Made by a program: the position numbers and the translations under genes. Of a stretch of DNA of 64,000 bases, positions 1-12,611 are shown piece after piece. The DNA comes from Syngnathus acus (Eukaryota > Chordata > Actinopteri > Syngnathiformes > Syngnathidae). The notes beneath the pieces are model-generated. The model was given only the letters and a program-made list of their open reading frames with translations. It made no database searches and was not told the origin of the DNA. How positions within the stretch are numbered: position 1 is the first letter of the stretch; each line of letters begins with the position of its first letter. Location of the stretch: NCBI RefSeq assembly GCF_901709675.1, contig NC_051105.1, forward strand, positions 9,356,104 through 9,420,103, in the 5' to 3' direction.

Positions 1-3000
1 CAGTGTCCAGTCATCCATACTTTGGTCGAGCAGATGAAGACGACTCAATGTAAATAATCCATTTTCACAGTTCCAATATAATGATGTTCGGCCAAGCAGC
101 CGATTAACCGAAACCTCTTTCCTGAAATGAATAACCATGTTCAGTACATAAATGTTTAAAATGGTGGACCACAGCAAATAAATGATTCAGAAAGTGGATT
201 GAATAGCCGTTATGGCGTCAACCTCAAACCTTCAAGTGGTTTTTGCATCCATGGAGAGCTTTTTGATGTATTGATTTAGCCTCTGCCATTTGAAGGATCC
301 GGTCGACTTATTACAGTGAGATATCTTGATTCTCAAAGTGTGGGAGCCCCTGGGGTACACTGCAAAACTCAAGCTAAAGCTTGGCCGTGCCGATAATGAG
401 CCTGATCAGTTGCAGCCGACTATGTGGAGTAAAGTAATGGGAGCTTCCGTAAAGCTCCCACCACATGTTTCTTCATTTTTATTCCTCCTTCCCATTTAGT
501 CACTCAGCCAGCTTCGGCTTTGTCCTTTTGGAGCTGCAGGCAGCTGATTAGAGCGGTTGTTGTGGTCTGGCCGATTTAGAGAGGTTGACCAGGAACAGGA
601 AGTGGTCTTATGGCTTCACTCCACTTCCTATAATTGATCAGTTTTATGTTCCAAGCAGGACTGTGCCCCAGTGCAAAGTGGTATTTTGTATGTTTGGTCC
701 AATTTGTTGATATTCAATTTCTGTCTATTCTGAGTATATAATATCTATCTATTTCTATTATACTATATAATACTTATCGATATTCCAATTCTGTCCATTT
801 GGTCCAATTCTGATATTTATCAAAATTAAAATTCTGATAACCAATTAATCGTCTGATTCAGTCAGCCGAATAACTCACAAATGTTCTTCATCTTAAACGC
901 ATATATATTACAGACATTCTAAAATCTTGTAAAAAATCTCGTCAAAATAGTGCACGGTGCCGTAACCTTTTTCATAGACGGCACAATTCAATATATTATT
1001 GCTAGTGCAGCCGCACCAACATAGCGTTCATTATCAGATGTCAACAAACTCGGCCCAGCCATTCATAAAAATACTGCTGTTATATTCTTTCTGCAAGACC
1101 ACTTGTGAATAATCCAATTCCGTCTCCACAGCACTCTGGGAATGCTCCAGATCCTTGTGGCCTTATGTGTGATCACGGGTTATTCCATCACCACAGCCAG
1201 TTTCGCCATCTACGTCGTCAAAGAGCATCACAGCGGTTCCAAGAGGCTGCAACACATTGGAGGCATCAATGAGCCTTTCTACTGGACCATTAACTTCCTT
1301 TATGACATGGTAACACCTAATTGCTCAGTCTATAAATTACGAAAAATACCACCTCATCCATTTAATAACCGATAGCATCAAATAATTTGTCAGCGGTAGA
1401 TTATGACCTGAATCTTTTCCCGCAGATCATCTATCTGATTCCCGTCACTTTGACCATCGTGGTGATTGCGGCCTTCCAAGTTCCAGCATTCACGGACCGA
1501 CAAAATTTAGATGCCGTCGCGCTTCTTCTAGTGCTCTTTGGGTGAGTTGTGCTTCTCCATCGTTGTGCGTATACATATATTAGGGTCGTGATCTATTCAG
1601 CGCACTGGAAACTTCCCCCGTCTTGATTTGTGATGCGAGAACTGATTTCAAGCACATCTCATACTAGGTGGTGTTTGAAGTCGCTAAATTCAAAATCCCA
1701 TTTCCAGATATTGTGCAACCCAGTCAATCACAGAACAAATCAAGTGCTACTTTGTGATGTATTGCAATTTTTCTTGTCCGATGAGTGAATCATTTTCTAG
1801 CCCATAATACAAAAAAAAGAAGCACAGGCGCCCCTAGATGTCATCTCAAATTTCCCAATCATTTGAAACCCGATTTAACAGCAACATTTAGATTGAAGGT
1901 CAACCTTTATCCACTTTGGTTGTAAACACATTTTCACCCCAATTATTGCTTCTATCTATTGCATACTAATCTAAAGTCACATCTGTCCTTGGCGATATTT
2001 ACATCATTTTAATTTTACTATTTACTGTTCACCCTCCTGTGTTTTGCTCTGCTGCCAACGGGCCTGAGATCTGAGGAGGCCGAGTCAGCACTGTGCAGCT
2101 CATTTATCAAACAGATGTCTCCCTCCCAAGCAATGAATAATCACATTCCTCCATCTGGCAGCCAGCACCCACCTGGTCGGCTTTGCAGCCGTCATGCTGC
2201 TGTTCCCCGCTATGCTTTGGCACCCGTCCTGTGTCTACCAAGCACCTTTTTTTGGGCTTGCTTCCCAGATGCGACGTCTCTGTTGAGCTCTATTTGTTTT
2301 CCTGTGCTACTTTACTTCTTTGAATCTATTTTCCCTTCCTTCCCCCTCTCTCTCTCTCTCGCTCTCTTTGTGTTGTTTTGACCCAATCAAATAAACAAGC
2401 AGATTATGTGAGAGGAAAGTGTGGGCCAGAAAAGAAAGATTTGGGGGAATACAGGAGGAAGTAATCCATTTTCCTTTCTTCACGACTCTGTTTACACTCC
2501 TCATGGTGTGGTTTTCCTCCATCTTGTCACTGTGACTCTCAGGCCAGCAGCTTCTCCACCTCAATTTTCTAAAAGAAGCATAATTTACGAGGCACTTTGA
2601 GATTTCATTTCAACCTATAGACGATATACGCTGGATGTTGCATTCTTCCTGAATTCAATCAAGCTTCCACTGTCAACTCCTTAGGTTTGCCACCTTCCCC
2701 TGGATGTATCTCTTGTCAGGCGTCTTCAAGGATGCCGAGACGGCCTTCATCATCTACGTCTGCATTAACCTTTTCATCAGCATCAATACCATCATCTCCA
2801 CATCCATTGTTTTCTTTCTGGCTCAAATCACAACAAACACTGTAGAGGTCAGAATCATTTCTGGTGTTATGTATTGATTTATTCTTATTACACAATAACT
2901 CTGGGAAGTTGAGTTAGGAAACTGAATGCGCTGCACTGCAATTCCTTATTTGGTGACTTCATGTCGTCTCAGAAAGAAAACATCCAGAATATCTTCACAA

Positions 3001-6000
3001 CATTGAGCGACGCCTTCCTCATCTTCCCTCAATTCAACTTTGGAAACGGATTGATGAAGCTGGCCAGGATGAACGTGGAGGTCCAGCTCCTTAGCGGCTA
3101 TGGCATCGATGCTTACAAGAACCCATTCTCCACAGAAGCTCTTGGCTGGATGTACATCTCCTCCATCATCCAAGGCTTGGTCTTCTTTGCATTGCGCCTC
3201 TTGCTTAACACATTCCTCATGCGCAATGTCAGGTGAGAGAAATAAAAAACTGTCTGAAATCATTTTTGTGCAATTCATCTTCTTATCAACATTCCCTCTC
3301 TGCAGGCATTTGATTTTGGGCCGTAAAAAGGTGTCGCAGATGGTTGAAGATGAAGATGAAGATGTTGCAGCTGAGCGCCTGCGGGTTTCCAGTGGAGCAG
3401 CAGGTGCAGACATCCTACAAGTCAACCAGCTCACCAAAATATATCAGAATCTCAACAAGAAGAGCTATGCAGTCAAGAGGCTGTCTGTGGGAATTCCCGC
3501 AGGAGAGGTAATCCTGCCAGCAAGAGGCGTCATAATCAACTGACATCACATATAAACCATTTTTTACTAAACCAATGGAGAATAGTTCTATCCTATGATT
3601 TACTTGTAACACCTTATTTAAACGATGCTGTTTATAAAGTGTTTGCATTTTGAACATTGCGTCAAGCAGACTTAATAAATGATTCATCTTTTTCCCCCCC
3701 AAAGTGCTTCGGTCTGCTCGGAGTGAACGGAGCAGGAAAAACAACCACTTTCAAGATGCTCACGGGAGATGTGAGCCCAACTGACGGCACGGCGCAGATC
3801 AGGGACTGGGATGGGTAAGATACTCATTCATTATTTTTTAGATTTTAAAAGCACCGCAAAGCGAGTGAGATGAAAGCATATGGCACTTTGCGAATGTGCT
3901 GACTCACATCATCTCTGATGATGAAGCTGTTAGTTGAAAAATGGCTTCAGTGTCGGGGCTACAGTATGTTACTTGCATAATATATGCGCAGTCATGTCAC
4001 GTTGATATCAATTTATGCTATTAATACATCTTGTTTGGATCAATAACTGTATGTCACAGCTGCCGCCTTGTGAAAGTGTTTCTATAAAGATTTGGACCAC
4101 ATGCATGAACCCAAAAAACTGACAAGACTCTTTAGTTAATGAGGACGTTCATGCTCCACTACACATGTTGTGTTTGATCCATCATACAGAAACAGGAGCA
4201 GTCGAAAGAAGAATAAATAAATATGTAGCACGTCATTATTCATATATGAAAGCACATTCTGATTTATCGAGCATATTGGGCTTTCTAGTACAAAGTCGTT
4301 GAAACAACCTTCACGTCCATTTCCACGATTGAATTCCTGAATGCCTTTCAAGTGCTTGTGTCTATTTTGTGTGTTTCCTCAGGCGGCTGGTAGACATTAT
4401 GGAGTGTCGGCGCAAGGGAATTAACATCGGCTACTGTCCCCAGGTGGATGCGCTGGATAATCTGCTCACTGGAGAAGAGCATTTGTATTTTTACGCTCGT
4501 ATTCAAGGCATCTCAAAGAGACAGATAGACAGGGTAAGAGTTTAAAGGCGGGGATATTTTTCATTGCCTTAGAATTGTTCCATTGATGTCTGAAATGAGG
4601 TTGGATGCAGGTTGATGCATTCTAAGCCAAAATAATCAGCAGGTGCGGCGATATTTTGAGTGATGTCCGCTATTTCTCGAACAGCTCGACACGCTTGCGC
4701 AAAAAGTCTTGAAATATGAAGATGACAAGGTGTAATTTTCCAGTTTTTTTTAATGTTCTCGTTCTCTGACCCAATCAGCTCTTTCGCTGTCGATTGACAC
4801 AAATACGCAACTGACCAACATTTGCAGGCCCTAATTGATATTCGTCATGCGTGAAAATGGGCAGAAAAATCATGTAAATTATGCAAACATCTATTTAACA
4901 TTTAAAGAGCACTTTAAGAACTACTCAGCTGACTGACGTGCTTTACGTTGCAGTGAGGTTAAAACACAACGAAGAATGCAAAAAAAAAAAAACATAATTC
5001 AGGCATGTGAAATTAATTCTATAAAAGAAATTAAAACCACAATAAAAAATTACATCTACAACAATAACTTTAAAATAGACCGGTGACTTGTACCACCACA
5101 TTATTTATTTGTTCTTGATTATTATTATTTTTTCAACTACAAAAACCTTTGAAACAGGGCTGTGTAGACTTTTTTTTTTTTAATATATATCCACAGTGTG
5201 TGTGTGTATGTGCGTGTATTTATGAGAGACACTCACGCTCACACAGCTCAACAATATGACCAGTGGCTCCGTCTGTCCCTGTTTGTCTGCAATGATGTTA
5301 TTATGGTTCTTTGGCCAAATGATGATGGCATAATGACCAAAGATGAAGATGAGGCTCTACCTACGAGTTCTTCTCATGTTGTCTCCCGCTGACAGTCTCC
5401 CATCCTTTGTTGTGGATAATGGGGGACGCCTTAATGGAGTCATTTCACATTGGCATGTTTTTGTCAGGCTGAATGTGCTGTGCAATCTCATGTTAGAGGG
5501 CCTTGAAATAATTTAAAAAGTGCATCTATGTCCCCCCCAAAAAATAATATTAAGACAAATCCTCAAATATCATTTAATATCACATATTGATGTGGATTTG
5601 ATGCAACTTTACCAATAATATTTAAATGTTATGTTGATTGTGATGACGCTCTTAAATCGATGATTCGTTTGTGGTTTTAAAAGTGTTGTTTACCTGCTGC
5701 GTTTATAACCTTTACAATACCCGCATGTGGTCTCGCAGGTGGTGAACTACCTATTAAAACGGTTGGAGCTGAACTACCATCGAAACATAATCACCGATGG
5801 CTATAGTTGTGGCACGCGAAGGAAGCTTTCGACCGCTATCGCCCTCATAGGACATCCGCAGATCCTGCTCCTGGTGAGTACACATACATAAAAAAATAGG
5901 CAAAGAAAGGTACTGCATCCATTTCAAAGCAAGCCAAGTATGATATCAACTGCATTTATTTATATATTTATCATACCAGAATGAGGCAACCAGTCAGACT

Positions 6001-7681
6001 GCTCTCACCTATCATACTCACATGTCCTCAAGAGCATATTTGTTTGACATCTGATCGCTATGATTTGATGCGAATCAACATTTCTGTGCCGTTGGGCTCA
6101 GTGATAGCATCTCTCCGAAGTCACGGAGAATTCGATCGGATCAGTGGCACGCAAACATTTTGCTCACCTCAAAAAAAAAAGACTTGACCAACAATGAAAT
6201 AGTATAGTGGGCCTAAGTGTTCATAAAAAACGGAAAGTTCTTTTTCTTACTATTTTATTTTTTTGTTTAAAGCATGACTTAAAAAACACTGTCCTACTCT
6301 CACACGTCAGGATGAGCCAAGCTCCGGTATGGACCCTCGCACCAAACGACACCTGTGGAAAATTATCTCTGAAGAGGTGAAAGGAAAATCTGCTGTGGTC
6401 CTCACTTCCCACAGGTTAGCCATCTTCCTTCATGCGCTGCTTGTTGTGAAAAGTATTGAAGATTCAATAGATTTTTAGAAGAAGTACTTCAATCCTGTCC
6501 ATTACCCTTTTTGAGTCCAAACTTGACCTTTTCACTATTTTTTGTCCGTGTCTCAGCATGGAGGAATGTGAGGCGCTGTGTAGCCGCCTGGCTATTATGG
6601 TGAAAGGTCAGTTCCGCTGCCTGGGCTCCATGCAGCACATTAAGAACAGGTTTGTGACATCTAATCAGCTTCACGTCCTCAAATAGATTTTCTACCCTGT
6701 TGTGAAATTGCTGTAGCTATTTTTTTACCCCCCCATCTGCTGACACTCATGTCCTTTATGTGCAGGTTTGGCCGTGGGTTCACTGTAAAAATGTACTTGG
6801 CCGAGTCCGCCGGTGATGTAGAGGCAATCACTGTTTTCATGCAGACACGTTTTCCCAGCACTTATCTGAAGGTAATCTTAGGAAGCTGTTGCAATATTTG
6901 ATACATACCTTTTAAGCTCTTCTGAAATCAGGAGGAATATTAGCTCAAATTCCTGGTTCAGGAATACAAACTTGGACTCAAAGCATATCTATAATAAAAT
7001 TATCGTTTATAAAGTGAGACATCCCATGTTCTCATTTATTATCAGGACCAGCACTCCTCCATGGTGGAGTATCACATTCCTGTCGCGCCAGGAGGGGTGG
7101 CTGACATCTTCCAACATTTGGAGCGCAACAAGACTTCGCTGAAAATCAAGCACTTCTCTGTGAGCCAGACCACCTTGGATGAGGTAAGAATGAAGCATCG
7201 ACTGGGAGAGCGAACCAAACCATCTTGTTTTTTTTTTTTCTTCATGTGGATAAAGTGACTGAAAAGTGGTAGGAGGGTAAACTGGGACAGTCAAGAAAGC
7301 TTGAGTAGGAGTGAAAGACAAGTAGGGAATGTAAAATGAAGGCAAGAGGGAAGCTGGCAGGTTGGAGGGCTTGCCTGAGGGAAAATAAATGGAATATGAG
7401 TTGGGGAGCGAAATCATGCAACCCGGTGTTGATTTTCTACAATCGGTGCTCTTCTGGAGCTTTGGGATTGGAAGATACCACATGGAGAAGAAATGAAGGG
7501 GGAGCTGAGGAGAGAAACCAAATTTACTGTTATTGAGGATTTTAAGGAGGGCAAGGAATATTAAAACGACAATAATATTATTGTTCAACCTCCACAGGTC
7601 TTCATCAACTTTGCCATGGAAGATTTTCACATGAACTCCATCTCAACTCACAGCAATGGAGAAAAAGAAGTCGAGACATAG
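1..7681 (+). CDS. abca12: ABCA12-type lipid ABC transporter, 3' part (14 coding exons)
   Basis: Membrane lipid transporter; mammalian ABCA12 loads glucosylceramide into epidermal lamellar granules. Exons read from splice sites and phase: 1-49 (cut by the window edge), 1132-1309, 1426-1541, 2685-2847, 2973-3232, 3306-3507, 3705-3814, 4383-4533, 5739-5873, 6311-6414, 6557-6649, 6766-6871, 7046-7183, 7598-7681; together 628 codons plus a TAG stop with every junction in frame. Exons up to 3232 encode hydrophobic helices of the second transmembrane domain. The second nucleotide-binding domain follows: Walker [10 protein letters not shown] (exon 3705), Q-loop [12 protein letters not shown] (exon 4383), signature [11 protein letters not shown] (exon 5739), Walker B ILLLDEP split across 5873/6311, and the SH switch histidine split across 6414/6557. 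The C-terminal [10 protein letters not shown] motif is typical of the ABCA subfamily. ABCA12 rather than another ABCA is inferred from the [11 protein letters not shown] signature and from bard1 lying next door. The first, partial exon is the least certain. Confidence 0.9.
2344..2368. repeat. (CT)n microsatellite in an abca12 intron
   Basis: CT run, one interruption, in the intron 1542-2684. Several short ORFs crossing it are spurious. Confidence 0.75.
5194..5218. repeat. (TG)n-type microsatellite in an abca12 intron
   Basis: Short TG run with interruptions, in the 1.2-kb intron between the Q-loop and signature exons (4534-5738). That intron is otherwise featureless. Confidence 0.7.
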
Positions 7682-8304
7682 TGCTGACATAGTGCTGACT
7701 AATATTTCCGCAGCAAAATGAGGACATTATCTCCTTGTGCTGCATCCGTCCGTCTAGATACTTTGAGACTGCACTATTAGACTGTCAATCATGTTTAACT
7801 CTCCTAAGATTCAGCGTGAAGAGGGACTATTATATCGAGGTCGAACAAATTCTATTGACAATGTCCTTCTTGAGCACATTTACATACCTGCACAAATTAA
7901 TATTTATTGATACATTTTTTTTAACAATACTTGAAAAGTCACCCAAACTCGAAATCTTTACATATGTTTCTAAATAGAGATGATCATCACAAAATAAATA
8001 TATTGTTAATGTGCACATCTTCATCTTGATGAATGTCTTACTCCAAGAATGATTTGAATTTCTTCTGTGGTTACGGGCCATTTAATGATGGTCTTGAATG
8101 TATTCAGCTATATAACTTTTCCGTGATTAAATAAAAGCACTTTCGAATGCAGTTACATTGATGCTCCCAGTGTAGACAATCCTTTTATTTAGATTTGTTT
8201 ATGGCCAAACCTGTATATCTTTGGCTGTAGGATGTATTTTGCTAGATGATTTTTGCACAGATGAGGTACTTTGCCTCACTATAAGGCTGATCAAGTTTAA
8301 TAAA
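7682..8304 (+). other. abca12 3' UTR with two polyadenylation signals
   Basis: Sequence after the abca12 stop contains AATAAA at 8130-8135 and again at 8299-8304. The first would give a 3' UTR of roughly 0.45 kb. Which one is used cannot be told from sequence. No coding sequence is seen here. Confidence 0.55.
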
Positions 8305-8639
8305 CAACAATGAAGCCATAGGTGTTGGTTTATTTGATTTCTGCTCTTGTTCCACGGGTGGCACAATTTTCCCAATCTGTAAATTCATGTGCTTGTAATT
8401 TGGTTCAGAAATGTACTGCTGTAGGGACTTTACATACCAGACGTGTTGATTCACTTTCAGTGGCATGCATGAATACATCACAAATAAGGACAACAATCTG
8501 TAGTATACCAAACTGTGACTTTAAAATGGCCCATTATGATAGTTTGAATTGCAAATACAACATAACCACTCCTTAAATTATCATCAGCGGGTGTTTTCAA
8601 AAGACAACAAAAACGATTAGGTAATTTCGACAGAACGTA

Positions 8640-8844
8640 TGTGCATGATTAGTGAACCGCGAATACGCGGGGGATAACTTTTGGGAGGGCACCGGAAGGA
8701 CGTAGTCGCTGTAGGCAACAGTGACGCCCCTCAAACAGGCGGGAGATGCGAGAAACCAGGAAGTAAGTCGCTTTTTCTTTATTTGTCAACATCAGGGGTT
8801 CTTTTCCAAAGTCTGAACAGAGTGAGAATTCGATTTTTACAGCA
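8640..8844 (+). promoter_or_regulatory. Probable bard1 promoter and 5' UTR, with ETS sites and a possible 5' UTR intron
   Basis: This short stretch between abca12 and bard1 is richer in CpG than its surroundings. It holds an ETS/GABP-type site ACCGGAAG at 8691-8698 and a second GGAAGT core at 8759-8764. There is no TATA box, as expected for a housekeeping DNA-repair gene. A consensus donor (GTAAGT, 8763-8768) and an acceptor (TTTTTACAG ending 8842) suggest that a roughly 80-bp 5' UTR intron is removed just before the start codon. This is inference; the transcription start is not known. Confidence 0.45.
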
Positions 8845-11800
8845 ATGGATGCAATTGCTGTGGCACAAACAAACGAGTGGAAGAACACCAAAGAAGCGAT
8901 CGCCAACTTTCGACATCTGCTACTTTGTTCAAAATGGTAAGTTCATTTTGACAAACTGATCTTGCAAATCCTTCACGTAACGACGTTATATCACTAGAAT
9001 CGGTGACGCTGCTTTACTAACGTTTATTTAGGAGTCTTGTGCATTGAATACAATTTTTGTTTTTCTTTTAATGCAAGTTCCCAGTTGCTGAAGGATCCTG
9101 TTTGTCTTGGGACATGTGATCATATGCTGTGCAGGTAAAATAACATGTCCATTACTTTTTACCCTGCAGAAATGCACGTATATGTAAATAAGACTCGACT
9201 GTACTTTGCAATCACGTCCGCATGTTGATTTACTGTCAATGTCACATTCTAACTGCACGAAATCGAAGGCACACCAATTTAAATTGGCTGCAAGATGAGA
9301 TGGGATGGACGTTGTGCAAAACACAAGACGGTGCAAGACGCCATAACACGTGCATAAAGTATTAGTGTTGTGACATTCACTCAAATACTGTAGATGCCTT
9401 GAAAAATGCTTGGAGTTGCGTAAATACACAGCTTATTTTATATTCCAACCAATTATTTGTATTCATTGAGTTTGTATTTAAAATTAGTTATAAAGTGGGA
9501 TCTCAATGACGTTTGGGGTATTTTCATTTCCTAGGTCGTGTGCAGGCCCAAAGGCAGGTGATGGCTGTGTGGTTTGTCACAGCCCTTCCTGGGTGAAAGA
9601 CATCAAAATCAACAGGCAGCTCAATAGTATCATACCGCTCTTCTGTGACTTGGAGTCCATGTTGTACCCTGATGGACGAGCAGGTAAAATTGTGCTCAGC
9701 TGTGAAACACGTTTCCGCTTTATTTATTGCCTTCCGCTCTTTTATCACGGTGGTAGAGTCAAACATTTACATGATGACATTGTAGGCGGACAGTTTCTTT
9801 ACTTTCCTGCAGCGTCTCTCTAATGACTGTTATTATGTACTGCAATTAATCATGGCCGGGTCTGTGCACAGACCATGTGGCTAGCATACAAACAAGTCAA
9901 TATTTGCTTCCTTTTCACTCAGAAATGACAAAGCTGTTTTTATGCCAGTTCCACATTCACCTAAGCATATTGTCGATTCTCATTGCACAGACTCCTCGGA
10001 GATAATGCGTCCACAAAATGAGGGCACCGTCTTAAAATGCAAGAAGAATTTCAAGATCTGGCTCAGCCCTCGCAGCCGCAAAATGCGTTGCGTGGTGAAA
10101 AAAAATCCAGAAGTCATCACACCTGAAAGCAAGTCTGAAGCTCAGCCCGGAGCTTCCGCGGCAGCAGTCGGTGACATGACAATTTTCAACTTCACCTCGT
10201 CCTCTCAAGACTCTGGCTCCTCTTCGCCAGCAAAGTCCAGCAATAAAAAACAGAACAGGAAGACGAGGACAAATGCGAAAAAGATTGGCGGCAGAAAGAA
10301 AACGACACAAAGAGCCTCAAAGAAACAAAGTGGACAGATGGTGAGGAAGAATCTTGATAGTATAAACGAGCAATGGAGGATTATGAAGGAGCAATCAGAG
10401 CATTTTGACGTGGAAGGTGAAAGTACCTCTCATAAAAAAGTTTCCTTCATCAGCCCTGATGGCCCAATTTGCATCAATGATCTCCGACCTGTGTCTAGCA
10501 CACGCACCTTGAGAGACGGACTCACAGAAGGTCGTGTCGCTCCACCCAAGAGCTCAACGCTGAACGAATCCGACACCGTTCATGACACACTGCCCGCCTC
10601 CGCCTCCATCCTCAAAACGATCCCTAAAAAACAAACCGACCTTTCGTCTCCACAGCGTTCCTCAAAACGCCAAAGACCGAAGGGAGAGGTCGTTGCCCTG
10701 GAGACCACACCGAAAAGGCCAACAGCCTCAACGACCAGCTGTCGAAAATCATTGGGTCACTCGTCTCCCGCTGTCGCTAATTCTCCGTCTTTGCCCAAGC
10801 GGAGGTGTAAAAAGCTCCCCCGAGAAGATGGAGGGGAGAGTCCCACTCTTCCACTTACGGAAAGTCGAAAATCTCCTTCTTCTCGTGCTTCTCGTGCTAA
10901 CCCAGGGAGCCCAACGGTCGTGAAGAAGAACCACAAAGGAGAGACCCTGCTGCATTTAGCCGCGATAAAGGTAACCTACATAGATTTTCGTATGAGCTGT
11001 TTCAATTATTCATTTGATATAGCCAATTGCTCATTTTATTTTAAACGTCAGTGAAAAGACGCTTGCTGAATTGACTTAAATCATTTCCCTTGCTTGTCAT
11101 CACTTTCAGCAGAAGTCAAACGTAATTAGTTTCCTCGCGTGACTCTCCTTTGACATTCTCAGAACCAATCGTTGTTGTTTTTTTCTGTGATGATTGAAAT
11201 GCAATTTTACTGATGAAAGTTGCATCAGAGGATAACATTCAGTTTGCTCCTTCACAGTTGGTTGGAAGCTTTTATGTAATCACCTCGAGGCCGGCAGAAT
11301 GTCCGACCGACTCTTCCCTCCTGTTTGTTCGAATAGTCATAAAATGTAATTCCTCATGTTGAGTTGACTAGCACTACGGCGCTCATTATGTACGCCACAT
11401 TGATTGCCCGGCAAGCGCTGGAATACACTTCAGAGTTCCACTTTTTCCTGTTTTGCCAGCAGCTTTACAATGTCGGGGTTGTTAAATTCTCGTTGGTTGT
11501 CCTGCAGGGGGATGTCGAGGGTGTCAAGGAACTACTGGACCAGGGAGCTGACCCCAACCTGAAGGATAATGCAGGATGGACACCTCTGGTAAGACCAAGA
11601 ACTTGCACGGACTTAAATACAGAATTCAACCATGGCTTAGATGTGACTTCATTCCCAGTCGTACTTCACCAGCCGACTTACATAAAAAAAAAAAAGCAAT
11701 TCACCACATTTATGTACTCCACCTTCTGAATATATGCCACACAAGCTGTTGGCTTGGATTGAAGACGCCAAAGAGTAAATCTAGCACATGTTTCTTTATT

Positions 11801-12580
11801 TCAGCACGAGGCATGTAATCTGGGCCATCTGGCAGTTGTGGAGACGCTGTTGTCAAGGGGGTCCCTGCTCAACACTCCCGGCTACAAAAACGACTCTCCG
11901 CTTCACGATGCCGTGCGAAACGGGCACGTAGCCGTTGTCAAATTGCTGCTGCAGTTTGGAGCCTCGCAGAATGTGCTGTAAGTTTCTTTCTGTCAGGTAG
12001 CGGTTTCATGCAGCATGCAGTCAGAAGAAGCAATTCAAGACATCTGCCAATGCAATCTCTAATGGAAGCTTTGGCATGCAGCAGCTTTGGTTTTTGTAAA
12101 TATGTTACTGCAGACGTGCACTGCGCAGTCATGTGACAGGACCAAATGGGTGCTCTGCATTTGCTTCGTCTTCAAGTCTTACAATAGAAACGGCGCTTGT
12201 AATTTCTAAATCCAAGAGATGGCCTTTCTCTCTCTCGTGCTTTTGTGATGTATTCGGTGCAACAGCTACAATCTCTTCTCCCTGACTTTGACAAGTGCCG
12301 CACTTATGGCTTCCTCTCTCTTGTGTTTTGGAGCAATGGCTTGTGAGAGATTGTTCTTGACTGCCTTCCTCATCCTTTTTTTTTTTTTTCCCCCCCCCTC
12401 TACAGCTCTCATGTGCAGCTGCATAAATCGGTTAGTGTGTGTGTGCCCAAACTTTTTTGCAGGAAGTCAGAACCCAAATGAAACATTTTATGGACCAGTG
12501 GACCTATTAATTATCCCCCAGGTGTTATCTTTGCTGATGCCTAAATTTTCAGACAACCAACTGGGCTCGTCTCAATGGAT

Positions 12581-12611
<31 letters not shown>

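Noticed and set aside
7007-7630. 207-codon ORF on the minus strand over the last abca12 exons
   Set aside because: Antisense shadow of well-supported exons; no recognisable domain.
9923-9948. Inclusion of these bases in bard1 exon 4
   Set aside because: The acceptor ending 9922 looks strong but puts exon 4 out of frame and ends at a stop within about 28 codons.
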